Below are positions 1 to 7,510 of a stretch of 64,000 nt of DNA, one piece after another (the stretch's first letter is position 1; each line of letters begins with the position of its first letter). The stretch lies in the NCBI RefSeq assembly GCF_049446075.1, contig NZ_JBMSEB010000001.1, positions 2,542,001-2,606,000 on the forward strand. The letters run 5' to 3'. The notes beneath the pieces are model-generated. The model worked only from the letters and a program-made list of their open reading frames with translations, had not been told where the DNA came from and did no database searches. Origin of the DNA: Humibacter sp049446075. Its GTDB lineage: Bacteria; Actinomycetota; Actinomycetes; Actinomycetales; Microbacteriaceae. The position numbers were made by a program, and so were the translations under genes.

Positions 1-519
1 GACTGGAGCGCCCTGCAGCTCACGCAGGCGTTCGGCGCGGCGACCGGCGTCGCCGCGTTCGGCTATGGAGCGTTCTCGTTCACCATGACGTGCGGCAGGC
101 TCGTCATCGATCGCGCCGTTGCAGCCATCGGACCGGTCGCCGTGGTGCGGCTCGGCGCGCTGACGGGTGCCGCGGGCATCCTCGCGGTCATGTTCGCACC
201 ATCCGTCTGGATCGCGCTCGCCGGCTGGGCTCTGCTCGGCATCGGTCTCTGCGGATGCGTGCCCCAGGTGTTCAGTTCCGCCGGAAACCAGCAGCACGGG
301 TCAGTCGTGCTGTCGCGCGTGCTCGCGTTCGGCTACGTGGGCATCTTCGGCGGACCGGCTCTGTTCGGACTCGCCGCCAACGCCACGAGCGTCACGGTCG
401 CATTGCTGGTGCCCCTTGCCGCGCTGGCGTGCGCCGCAGTGCTGGCGGGAGCAGTGCGCCGCGGCCCATCGCATGTGCAGGCTCGCTCGTTCGAGCTCCC
501 GGAACCCTCAGCTCAGTGA
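1..519 (+). CDS. MFS transporter, C-terminal part (cut by window edge)
   Basis: This is the C-terminal 172 residues of a major facilitator superfamily permease, an inner-membrane secondary transporter whose substrate cannot be read from this part. The reading frame is open from base 1, so the gene starts outside the window. The visible part opens with DWSALQL, which matches a motif (AxADWSALYL) common in one MFS branch, and continues with about five hydrophobic helices separated by short loops such as VIDRAVAAIGP. It ends in a short hydrophilic tail. It converges on the next gene, with 77 bases between the two stop codons. Family assignment is firm; the substrate is unknown. Confidence 0.8.
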   Translation, partial: DWSALQLTQAFGAATGVAAFGYGAFSFTMTCGRLVIDRAVAAIGPVAVVRLGALTGAAGILAVMFAPSVWIALAGWALLGIGLCGCVPQVFSSAGNQQHGSVVLSRVLAFGYVGIFGGPALFGLAANATSVTVALLVPLAALACAAVLAGAVRRGPSHVQARSFELPEPSAQ

Positions 520-596
520 AAGGGTGGAGCGTGTCCGCTTCGTGAGCCGAAATGGGCCAGACGGATGCGCCGACAGCCGTTATGCAGCCCACGCAC

Positions 597-1907
597 TCAG
601 GCCTTTTGGGCCGATGCCTCGTCGCCCCGCATCTCAGCAACGGCCATGCCGCGACTGGGCTGCGCGAAGGTGAACCGCAGCCTGCGCTCGGCGATGGCCA
701 GGCGCATGCCACGGTAACGAACCATGTAGTAGATGCCCACGGCGGCGGCTGCCACACCGGATGCCCCACCCACCACGAGCGCCCACCTCGGCCCGAACGC
801 GTCGGCCACCCAGCCGACGATGGGGGCTCCGATCGGCGTGCCGCCCATGAAGATCGCCATGTAGATGGCCATCACGCGGCCGCGCACGAGCGGATCCGTC
901 GAGAGCTGCACGACCCCGTTGGCGGTCGTGTTGAAGGTCTGGGATGCCACCCCCACCACCGCGAGCATCGCACCGAAGATCCAGTACCCGGGGGCGGCGG
1001 CCGCTGCCAGGCATCCGATCGCGAAGATGATTGCCGCGACGGCGAGGAGCGACGCCCTGGGTTTCTCGCGGCGGGCGGCGAGCAGAGCCCCGACGACGGA
1101 GCCCACGGCCATCACAGACGAGAGGATGCCGTACTCACCGGCTCCCTTGTGGAACACGGTGCTGGCCATGCTCGCCACGAAGATGGGGAAGTTCAGCCCG
1201 AACGTGCCGATGAGGAACACCATGGTGAAGATGGCGATGAGGTCGGGGCGGCCGCGAACGTAGCGGAATCCCTCGACGAGGCTGCCGCGGGTTCTTGCGG
1301 CGCGCTTCGATGCGTGCAGGCGCTCGAGCCGCATGAAGTTCAGCGACGCCAGCACCGCGGCGAAGCTCGCGGCGTTGATCAGGAACACCCAGCCGGCGCC
1401 AACGGCCGCTGTGAGAAGACCGGCGACGGCCGGTCCGATGAGCCGGGCGGCGTTGAACGACGCCGAGTTGAGGGCGACCGCGTTGCCCAGCAGCTTCGGA
1501 CCGACGAGGTCGCCGACGAACGTCTGCCGCGCAGGGGCGTCGAACGCCGCGACCACGCCGAGCAGCAGCGCGAACAGGTACACGTGCCAGAGCTGCACGA
1601 TGCCCGTCACCGTCATGATGCCCAGGCCGAGACCGAGCAGGCCCATGGCGGCCTGCGTCGCCATGAGCAGTTTGCGACGATCGAAGCGGTCGGCCGCATA
1701 GCCCGTGACGGGCAGCAGCACGAGCTGCGGGCCGAACTGCAGTGCCATCACGATGCCGACGGCCAGGGCGTCGTTGTGCGTGAGCTGGGTCAGCACGATC
1801 CAGTCCTGCGCGGTGCGCTGCATCCACGTGCCCACGTTCGAGACGAGAGCACCGGCGAACCAGATGCGGTAGTTCACCGCCGAGAGCGATCGGAACATGG
1901 CGTTCAT
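597..1907 (-). CDS. MFS transporter, EntS/TMS-type exporter
   Basis: This is a 436-residue permease of the MFS_3 (transmembrane secretion effector, EntS-like) group, expected to have 12 membrane helices and to export small molecules or drugs. Typical features are the N-terminal FRSLSAVNYRIWFAG, the helix 2-3 loop GYAADRFDRRKLL and the conserved DAPARQTFVGDLVG segment after helix 4. The chosen ATG shares an ATGA overlap with the stop codon of the upstream MarR gene, so the two are translationally coupled. The frame is open further upstream, but that would put the start inside marR. A MarR regulator in the same operon points to ligand-induced efflux. The substrate is unknown. Confidence 0.85.
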   Translation of the reverse strand: MNAMFRSLSAVNYRIWFAGALVSNVGTWMQRTAQDWIVLTQLTHNDALAVGIVMALQFGPQLVLLPVTGYAADRFDRRKLLMATQAAMGLLGLGLGIMTVTGIVQLWHVYLFALLLGVVAAFDAPARQTFVGDLVGPKLLGNAVALNSASFNAARLIGPAVAGLLTAAVGAGWVFLINAASFAAVLASLNFMRLERLHASKRAARTRGSLVEGFRYVRGRPDLIAIFTMVFLIGTFGLNFPIFVASMASTVFHKGAGEYGILSSVMAVGSVVGALLAARREKPRASLLAVAAIIFAIGCLAAAAAPGYWIFGAMLAVVGVASQTFNTTANGVVQLSTDPLVRGRVMAIYMAIFMGGTPIGAPIVGWVADAFGPRWALVVGGASGVAAAAVGIYYMVRYRGMRLAIAERRLRFTFAQPSRGMAVAEMRGDEASAQKA

Positions 1908-2458
1908 GAGTCGGCCAGCTCCCTGATCACGGCTGCGGCGTCGGCGAGCAGCGCCCGGGTCTGCGGCGGCAATTTCGCCAGCCGGCGGTCGAGCCACGCG
2001 TCTCGACGCCTGCGCGTCTCTTTGACGAGCTCACGGCCGGCATCCGTCGGCACGAAGAGCACCTTGCGGCGGTCGTCCGCGGATGCCTGCCGCACGACGT
2101 ATCCCGCTGCCTCCAGCTTGTTGACCGTGCGGTTCATCGACGGCGGTGTCACGCGCTCGTGGTCGCTGAGCTCGCCCAGCGTCTTCGGCCCCTCCCTGAA
2201 GAGCAGGGCGAGCACGCTGAACAGGCCGTCGGCGAGGTCTCCGTCGGCCTTCTCGGCGCGGAGTCGCCGCGATAGTCGCGCAACCGCTACTCGCAAGTCG
2301 CTCGACAGCTCGTGCGTCACGATGCGCCGCGATGGCGGCTCGGCCTTGGTCTCTGCCGGGGGGCCGGCGATAGTCGTTGGCGCCGCGGATGCGCGCGAGG
2401 CGCGCTCGCGGCGGGCAGACGCGACGGCGGGGGCGGCGATCGGAGTCTGCGAGGTCAT
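1904..2458 (-). CDS. MarR-family transcriptional regulator
   Basis: This is a 184-residue winged-helix regulator. The first 50 or so residues are a low-complexity Ala/Arg-rich extension not typical of the family. The MarR core follows, with the recognition region LGELSDHERVTPPSMNRTVNKLEAAGYV and the wing RQASADDRRKVLFVPTDAGREL. It is the first gene of a two-gene operon and overlaps the MFS exporter by four bases. A 13-bp inverted repeat lies 18 bases upstream of its start codon, so autoregulation together with the exporter is the simplest reading. A start further in, close to the MarR core, is possible and would remove the unusual extension. Confidence 0.88.
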   Translation of the reverse strand: MTSQTPIAAPAVASARRERASRASAAPTTIAGPPAETKAEPPSRRIVTHELSSDLRVAVARLSRRLRAEKADGDLADGLFSVLALLFREGPKTLGELSDHERVTPPSMNRTVNKLEAAGYVVRQASADDRRKVLFVPTDAGRELVKETRRRRDAWLDRRLAKLPPQTRALLADAAAVIRELADS

Positions 2459-2476
2459 GATGTTTAGGGTAGCAAA

Positions 2477-2489
2477 TTAGCCATGCTAA
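2477..2489. promoter_or_regulatory. Probable MarR operator
   Basis: The sequence TTAGC-CAT-GCTAA is a perfect inverted repeat with 5-base arms and a 3-base centre, in an AT-rich patch unusual for this genome. It lies just upstream of the MarR/MFS operon, where the promoter must be. Binding by the adjacent MarR protein is inferred. Confidence 0.6.
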
Positions 2490-2664
2490 CTATTCCGTCC
2501 GGCGTCGTCCGGCGGAAGTCGGTTGTGGAGGGCCGCTTCTCGGCACCCGACGGCTCCGGGACTGTACTGAGGGTCCCGGGCGTGCGACCCTGAGGATGCG
2601 CGAGGTGGCGCTCCGGCGGATCGACGGCTCACGCGGCGACGACGTGACGACGAAAGGGATCCTC

Positions 2665-3309
2665 ATGGCCATCGGCAGCGCCCGCGGACGCATCACCATC
2701 GACCTCTTCACCACGCTCGACGGCGTTCAGCAGGCGCCGGGCGGCCCCGACGAGGATCCGTCGGACGGATTCAGGTTCGGCGGGTGGCAGGCACCGCTGA
2801 GCGACGTGATGGTGGGAGAGGAGGTCATGACGGGCATGGAAGGCATGGATGCCCTCCTGCTCGGCCGCCGCACCTACGACATCTTCGCCGGGTACTGGCC
2901 TCTGCACACTCGAGGTGAAGATGGCGAGATCGGTCAGCTCTTCGACAGCATCCCCAAGTACGTGGCCTCGAGGGGAACGCCCCGGCTGGACTGGCGCGGG
3001 TCGTCGCAGCTCGGACCGGACGTGCTGGCCGACGCCGACGCGCTGCGCGACAGGCACCGCAATGTGCACGTCATCGGCAGCATCGACTTCGCGCGCACGC
3101 TGTTCGATGCACAGCTCTTCGACGAGTTGAAGCTGTGGGTCTACCCGATCGTGCTCGGCTCCGGCAAGAAGCTGTTCGGCGAGGGCACGGTCCCGGCGAA
3201 GTTGCGCATGGTCGAAGCGCCGGTGACCTCGACGAACGGCGTCGTGCTGCTGCGGTACGCGCCGGACGGCGTGCCAGAGGTGGGCGACATGACGTCCGCC
3301 GCGGATTGA
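2665..3309 (+). CDS. Dihydrofolate reductase-like protein (RibD C-terminal domain family)
   Basis: This is a 214-residue member of the RibD_C/DHFR-like family of cytoplasmic NAD(P)H-binding reductases. Visible family features are the start RITIDLFTTLDGVQQAPGG, the LLLGRRTYDIFAGYWP segment, a nucleotide-loop-like VIGSIDFARTLFDAQLFDELKL, and the end VYPIVLGSGKKLFGEG. The ATG at 2665 is preceded by an AAAGGGA ribosome site. The frame extends 23 codons further upstream, but those residues look non-coding. A paralogue with the same domain is at 42874-43509. Most members of this group have no proven substrate, and a role in folate or riboflavin synthesis should not be assumed. Confidence 0.85.
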   Translation: MAIGSARGRITIDLFTTLDGVQQAPGGPDEDPSDGFRFGGWQAPLSDVMVGEEVMTGMEGMDALLLGRRTYDIFAGYWPLHTRGEDGEIGQLFDSIPKYVASRGTPRLDWRGSSQLGPDVLADADALRDRHRNVHVIGSIDFARTLFDAQLFDELKLWVYPIVLGSGKKLFGEGTVPAKLRMVEAPVTSTNGVVLLRYAPDGVPEVGDMTSAAD

Positions 3310-3407
3310 ACGCCGCGGATTGAACGCCGCGGATTGAAGTAGCGCTTCGCGCATTGAACGCGGCGGATTGAAGTAGGGCTTCGCGCATTCAACGCGGCGG
3401 ATCCAAC
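3297..3407. repeat. Compound tandem repeat after the RibD_C gene
   Basis: Three exact copies of the 14-mer CGCCGCGGATTGAA run from 3297 to 3338; the first contains the stop codon of the preceding gene. They pass directly into two copies of a 34-bp unit (3329-3362 and 3363-3396, differing at two positions) and a partial third (3397-3407). Within the 34-bp unit, GTAGCGCTTCGCGC followed by ATTGAAC looks like a degenerate form of the dispersed GCTACTCAACC palindrome seen elsewhere in this window. Confidence 0.8.
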
Positions 3408-3472
3408 AAGGGCGCCGCGCTTCCGACCTCGGCTCGAACCCCGCCCGACAGCGCGCGTGACAGAATCAGCCC

Positions 3473-4318
3473 GTGCCGAGCTTCGAAGACGAACAGGGCG
3501 TGACCGTCACCTACTACGTGTGGCGGGTGGAGCATCCTCGTGCCGTCGTGCACCTCGTGCACGGCCTCGGCGAATACGCGACACGGTACGAACAGCTCGT
3601 CGGTGTGCTGAACCAGAACGGGTTCTCGGTCTACGCAGCCGACCAACGCGGCCACGGCCAGACCGGCCTCGACCAATGGGGAGGGGACCATTCGAAGCTG
3701 GGGCGGCTGGGACCTGGCGGGCTACGGGCGGCCGTTGAAGACATCCGGATGCTCGACCGCATCGTCCGCGCCGAGAACCCGGGTGTGCCCCTCGTGCTGC
3801 TCGGGCACAGTTGGGGTTCCCTCATGGCCCAGATGCTCGTCAACAAGTACGCGGACGAGCTCGACGCGCTGGTGCTCACGGGCACCGCGTACCGGATGCC
3901 TGCACACATGGAGGCGGGCGACCTCAACAAGCGACATAAGACGCTGGGTACAACCGGGTACGAGTGGCTGAGCCGGGACGAGCGCGTGTCATCCGAGTTC
4001 GCGGCAGACCCCCTCACGTTCGACGCGAAGGTGCTGAAGCTGTTCGGCGTCGCGGATGGCCTACGGCTCTACGGGCGGCCGGCGCGGGGCATCCGGGATC
4101 TTCCGCTGCTCGTCATGATCGGCGAGGAGGACTCGCTGGGCGGACCTGCGAGCGCACGGATGCTCGTGCGCGCCTACCAGCGCCGCTCCGGGTTCACCGA
4201 CACCACTCTGGTGATCTACCCAGGCGCCAGGCACGAGGTCTTCAACGAGACGAACCGCGACGAGGTCTTCGGCGACCTCGTGCGCTGGCTCGACGCCCGC
4301 TTCCCCCACCGCTTGTAG
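3473..4318 (+). CDS. Alpha/beta hydrolase, monoacylglycerol lipase-like
   Basis: This 281-residue serine hydrolase belongs to the Hydrolase_4 (lysophospholipase/monoglyceride lipase) group. The oxyanion region is LVHGLGEYATRYE near residues 28-40. The nucleophile elbow is GHSWGS with Ser113. An acidic residue in IGEEDSLGG and the histidine of GARHEVFNE complete a plausible triad. There is no signal peptide, so it should act in the cytoplasm on acyl esters such as monoglycerides or lysolipids. The start is a GTG preceded six bases upstream by CAGAAT, a leaderless-type arrangement. Repeats flank the gene on both sides. Confidence 0.85.
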   Translation: MPSFEDEQGVTVTYYVWRVEHPRAVVHLVHGLGEYATRYEQLVGVLNQNGFSVYAADQRGHGQTGLDQWGGDHSKLGRLGPGGLRAAVEDIRMLDRIVRAENPGVPLVLLGHSWGSLMAQMLVNKYADELDALVLTGTAYRMPAHMEAGDLNKRHKTLGTTGYEWLSRDERVSSEFAADPLTFDAKVLKLFGVADGLRLYGRPARGIRDLPLLVMIGEEDSLGGPASARMLVRAYQRRSGFTDTTLVIYPGARHEVFNETNRDEVFGDLVRWLDARFPHRL

Positions 4319-4440
4319 TGCGGGGCGCTACTCAACCTGCGGTCTGGTGCGGCGCAGCCCCGCTATTCAGCCAACCGTGTGGTCGCGGCGCAGCCCGCTA
4401 CTCAAGCAACGGCGGCACCCCGCCCCCGCGGCGCCAAGCG
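4316..4440. repeat. Cluster of three REP-like palindromic repeat units
   Basis: Three diverged copies of one element follow the hydrolase stop codon. Their recognisable cores are GCTACTCAACC (4327-4337), GCTATTCAGCCAACC (4362-4376) and GCTACTCAAGCAAC (4397-4410). Two are preceded by GCGGCGCAGCCC. The same core occurs at 13160-13172 and 25189-25200. The segment contains no gene. Confidence 0.75.
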
Positions 4441-4455
4441 TGACAGGGTGGAACC

Positions 4456-5505
4456 ATGCACGGTGAGTACAAGGTTCCGGGCGGCAAGCTCGTGGTCGTC
4501 GACTTCGATGTGATCGATGGCGCAATCGCGAACTTCCACCTCGCTGGCGACTTCTTCCTTGAGCCGGACTCGGCTCTCGAAGCGATCGACGCGGCGGTCA
4601 ACGGCCTCTCAGCCGAATCGGACTCCGCGGCCATGGCCGACGCCGTGCGTCGCGCGCTTCCCACGGATGCCGCGCTGCTCGGCTTCTCACCCGAGGCGGT
4701 CGCGGTCGCCGTCCGTCGCTCGCTCTCCAACGCCACCACCTGGCGCGACTACGACTGGACGATCGTGCACGCGAAGGCCGTCCCGCCTCGCCTGCACCTC
4801 GCCCTCGACGAAGCGCTCAGCAACTCCCTCGCGGCCGGCCATCGCGGGCCGACGTTGCGCATCTGGGAGTGGGACGAGTCAGCCGTGGTCATCGGCAGCT
4901 TCCAGTCAGTGAAGAACGAGGTAGATGCCGACGGCGCAGCGAGGTACGGCTTCGACGTGGTGCGACGCATCACGGGCGGCGGCGCCATGATGATGGAGAA
5001 GGGCAACGTCGTCACCTACTCGCTGTACGTGCCTGCCGACCTGGTCTCGGGCATGAGCTTCGCCGACAGCTACGCCTACCTGGACGACTGGGCGCTCGTC
5101 GCCCTTCGGTCCCTCGGAGTGGATGCCACGTACAAGCCGCTCAACGACATCGCGAGCCCGCAGGGCAAGATCGGCGGCGCAGCGCAGAAGCGCTTCAAGA
5201 ACGGGGCCGTGCTGCATCACGTCACCATGAGCTACGACATGGACGGTCAGAAGATGACCGAGGTGTTGCGCATCGGCCGCGAGAAGATCAGCGACAAAGG
5301 CATCACGTCCGCCGCGAAGCGCGTCGATCCGCTCAAGGCGCAGAGCGGGCTGAGTCGAGCCGAGATCATCGAGCGCATGAAGCAGACGTTCACCGAGTTG
5401 TACGGCGCGAAGCCCGGCGACATCTCCGACACCGAGTACGAGGATGCCGAGCGCCTGGTTGCCGAGAAGTTCGGGACAGAGGAGTGGCTCTACCGCGTGC
5501 CCTGA
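4456..5505 (+). CDS. Lipoate-protein ligase A family protein with accessory domain at the N terminus
   Basis: This 349-residue protein should attach lipoate to the lipoyl domains of 2-oxoacid dehydrogenases or the glycine cleavage H protein, by way of lipoyl-AMP. The catalytic half (from about residue 95) carries RRITGGGA at 170-177 and the lysine motif GKIGGAAQKR with Lys238. Residues 1-50 (GEYKVPGGKLVVVDFDV, then GDFFLEPD) look like the accessory domain that lies at the C terminus of E. coli LplA, so the domain order is reversed. The ATG has a CAGGGT box six bases upstream. Lipoate versus octanoate as the natural donor cannot be decided from sequence. Confidence 0.82.
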   Translation: MHGEYKVPGGKLVVVDFDVIDGAIANFHLAGDFFLEPDSALEAIDAAVNGLSAESDSAAMADAVRRALPTDAALLGFSPEAVAVAVRRSLSNATTWRDYDWTIVHAKAVPPRLHLALDEALSNSLAAGHRGPTLRIWEWDESAVVIGSFQSVKNEVDADGAARYGFDVVRRITGGGAMMMEKGNVVTYSLYVPADLVSGMSFADSYAYLDDWALVALRSLGVDATYKPLNDIASPQGKIGGAAQKRFKNGAVLHHVTMSYDMDGQKMTEVLRIGREKISDKGITSAAKRVDPLKAQSGLSRAEIIERMKQTFTELYGAKPGDISDTEYEDAERLVAEKFGTEEWLYRVP

Positions 5506-5567
5506 CCTGGATGATTGCCGGGCGGGACCCAGCAATCAAGCAGCGAGGCCGCGGTACAGTACCGCGC

Positions 5568-5876
5568 GTGGGTTGGTGGATAGTCCTCGGCGTCGTGGCC
5601 GCGTGCATCCTTCTCTACATCGCTCACCGTCTCGGCTGGATCGACCTCAGCGACAAGAGCCGCAAACCCGGACCGCACGGATCCTCGCACAGCGGCGGCA
5701 TGCTGCTGATCGGCGACGAGGTGTTCGCTCCGGCGAAATATGAGGCCCAGCTCGAGCTCGATGAGCGCGCGCGCCTGCCGGTTCCCGCACCGGTGCCGGG
5801 AGACGGTGACAAGGGAATCTTCGGGGAAGGACCCGTGCGCATCCGGCTCGGACCGGACGGCAGGCCGCTGCCCTGA
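5568..5876 (+). CDS. Small single-pass membrane protein, unknown function
   Basis: This is a 102-residue protein with one N-terminal membrane helix (GWWIVLGVVAACILLYIAHR) followed by a hydrophilic domain containing MLLIGDEVFAPAKYEAQLEL and a Pro-rich, acidic tail (PAPVPGDGDKG). I do not recognise a functional family. The GTG start is chosen because a good -10 box, TACAGT, ends seven bases before it, as at many leaderless genes here. An in-frame ATG at 5511 would add 19 poorly hydrophobic residues. It is transcribed in line with the lipoate ligase upstream and the PHP gene downstream. Confidence 0.7.
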   Translation: MGWWIVLGVVAACILLYIAHRLGWIDLSDKSRKPGPHGSSHSGGMLLIGDEVFAPAKYEAQLELDERARLPVPAPVPGDGDKGIFGEGPVRIRLGPDGRPLP

Positions 5877-5949
5877 CCTCCGGCGAATGCCGTCGCGGCG
5901 CTCGCTCGAGGGCTGGCCGACGATCGCACGCTCGGGGCAAGATGAGCGG

Positions 5950-6960
5950 ATGGATGCCCAAGCCGCCCTGAACGAGATCGCCTTCCTGCTCGAGTACGAC
6001 CTCGCACCGCGTTTCAAGGTGCAGGCGTTCCGCAAGGCATCCGCTGTCATCGACGGCATGACGGATGCCCAGCTTCGCGAACGCATCGCTGACGGCCGTC
6101 TGGCCCGCACCAACGGGATCGGCGACCGCACGTTCCAGGTGATCTCGCAGGCCGTGGACGGCGGCGTTCCCGACTATCTCACGGCGCTCCGAGACGGCCG
6201 GCCTCCGCAGCCGGAGTCGGCGCTCGCCGACCAGCTTCGCGGCGATTTGCACACGCACACGGAGTGGTCGGATGGCACTGTCCCGATCGCGAGCATGGCC
6301 GCGGCCGCCAATATGCTCGGACGGGAATACATCGCCGTCACCGACCACTCGCCGCATCTCACCGTCGCCAATGGGCTCAGCGTCGAGCGGCTGCAGAAGC
6401 AGCTGACCGACATCGAGGAGTGGAACGCGACGGAAGACGGTGTGACACTGCTCAAGGGAATCGAGGTGGACATCCTCGAAGACGGCTCGCTCGACCAGAC
6501 GCGCGAGATGCTTGGGCGGCTCGACGTCGTGACGGCATCCGTCCATTCGAAGCTGCGAACGGATGCCCGCGCCATGACGGCCCGTATGCTCGGCGCCGTG
6601 CACGACCCCGCCACCAACGTGCTCGGGCACTGCACCGGGCGGTTGGTCAAGGGATCTCGCGGAACCCGGCCGCAGTCGGAGTTCGATGCCGAGAAGGTCT
6701 TCGCAGCGTGCGCGGCCGAGGGAATCGCGGTCGAGATCAACTCACGGCCGGAGCGGCAGGATCCGCCGGACGACCTCATCGCCGTCGCGCTCGAAGCCGG
6801 ATGCCTGTTCTCGATCGACAGCGACGCTCACGCCCCCGGGCACCTGGCGTTCATCGCACTCGGCGCCGCTCGGGCAGAGGCGGCAGGCGTTCCCGCGGAC
6901 CGGGTCGTCACGACATGGCCGCTGCCGCGCCTGCGCGAGTGGCTGACATCCCGCAGCTAA
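5950..6960 (+). CDS. PHP-domain phosphoesterase with helix-hairpin-helix N terminus
   Basis: This is a 336-residue protein. The first 90 residues resemble the helix-hairpin-helix/8-kDa-like segment found before the PHP domain in family-X DNA polymerases (FKVQAFRKAS, then LARTNGIGDRTFQVI). The rest is a PHP metallo-phosphoesterase with HTHTEWSDG at 101-109, TDHSPH, a conserved GIEVDIL and the terminal SIDSDAHAPGH. These are the residues that bind the metal cluster. It could be a histidinol-phosphatase-like enzyme or a PolX-derived nuclease or phosphatase; there is no polymerase palm. The ATG has a CAAGAT box six bases upstream and no Shine-Dalgarno site. Confidence 0.8.
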   Translation: MDAQAALNEIAFLLEYDLAPRFKVQAFRKASAVIDGMTDAQLRERIADGRLARTNGIGDRTFQVISQAVDGGVPDYLTALRDGRPPQPESALADQLRGDLHTHTEWSDGTVPIASMAAAANMLGREYIAVTDHSPHLTVANGLSVERLQKQLTDIEEWNATEDGVTLLKGIEVDILEDGSLDQTREMLGRLDVVTASVHSKLRTDARAMTARMLGAVHDPATNVLGHCTGRLVKGSRGTRPQSEFDAEKVFAACAAEGIAVEINSRPERQDPPDDLIAVALEAGCLFSIDSDAHAPGHLAFIALGAARAEAAGVPADRVVTTWPLPRLREWLTSRS

Positions 6961-6968
6961 CGCCCTGT

Positions 6969-7037
6969 GCAATTGCGCCACACCTCCGCTGTTGCGCCAC
7001 CTTTCCTGGCGCAACAGCGGCAACCTGGCGCAATTGC
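6969..7037. repeat. Nested perfect double hairpin between convergent genes
   Basis: The outer arms GCAATTGCGCCA (6969-6980) and TGGCGCAATTGC (7026-7037) pair perfectly over 12 bp. The inner arms CCGCTGTTGCGCCA (6986-6999) and TGGCGCAACAGCGG (7007-7020) pair perfectly over 14 bp around a 7-base loop. They are separated by a 5x5 internal loop. The octamer TTGCGCCA or its complement occurs four times. Placed between two convergent genes, it could end transcription in both directions, but it has no T-tract. Confidence 0.85.
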
Positions 7038-7089
7038 CAGGCGAAGACCGCGGTCAGCCGGCGTCGGCGCGCGACGCCGACGACGCCGA

Positions 7090-7386
7090 CTACGCCGACG
7101 ACGCTGACGACGTCTGCAGGTCCTGGTACTCCGGATGCCGCGCGATCCACGACCGCACGTACGGGCACAGCGCGACCACGCGCAGCCCCGACCCCCGTAC
7201 GTCGTCCAGAGCCGCCTGTACCAGCACGCTCGCCAGGCCTTCCCCTTGGTGCCCCTCGTCGACCTCCGTGTGGGTGAACACGATGTGGTCGTCGAACCGC
7301 TTGTAATACGCCGCGCCGACCATCTGGCCACCCAGCTCGATCACGTAGCGGGAGGCATCCCGGTCGTCGTGTACCTGTGCACTCAT
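7090..7386 (-). CDS. GNAT-type N-acetyltransferase (YidJ-like, Acetyltransf_CG)
   Basis: This 98-residue protein is a minimal acetyl-CoA-binding GNAT of the Acetyltransf_CG family. The pyrophosphate-binding stretch is VDEGHQGEGLASVLVQAALD. The family ending LCPYVRSWIARHPEYQDL is intact. Substrates are unknown. The ATG at 7386 follows TATGGT by six bases on the minus strand, a leaderless arrangement, and replaces a longer frame that would run under the divergent methyltransferase. The last codons lie in a GAC/GCC-rich low-complexity run. A second member of this family is at 37425-37877. Confidence 0.82.
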   Translation of the reverse strand: MSAQVHDDRDASRYVIELGGQMVGAAYYKRFDDHIVFTHTEVDEGHQGEGLASVLVQAALDDVRGSGLRVVALCPYVRSWIARHPEYQDLQTSSASSA

Positions 7387-7510
7387 GTGGTCACCATAAG
7401 CACACGACGTCGTGGATGTCGGCGGTCGCGCCGAGGCGACCGAAATGCGCGCGGGGCGCCCCACCTCTCGAAGCGCCGGAACGGCGCCCGCCGACCTGCA
7501 CAATGGAACA

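Noticed and set aside
552..2480. A 642-codon open frame on the plus strand
   Set aside because: It is antisense to the MFS and MarR genes, has no hydrophobic core or family, and its composition (His/Arg/Glu rich) is that of a GC-rich shadow frame.
3297..3407. CRISPR-like appearance of the tandem repeats
   Set aside because: Units are contiguous or degenerate, there are no unique spacers of even length, and no cas genes are present.
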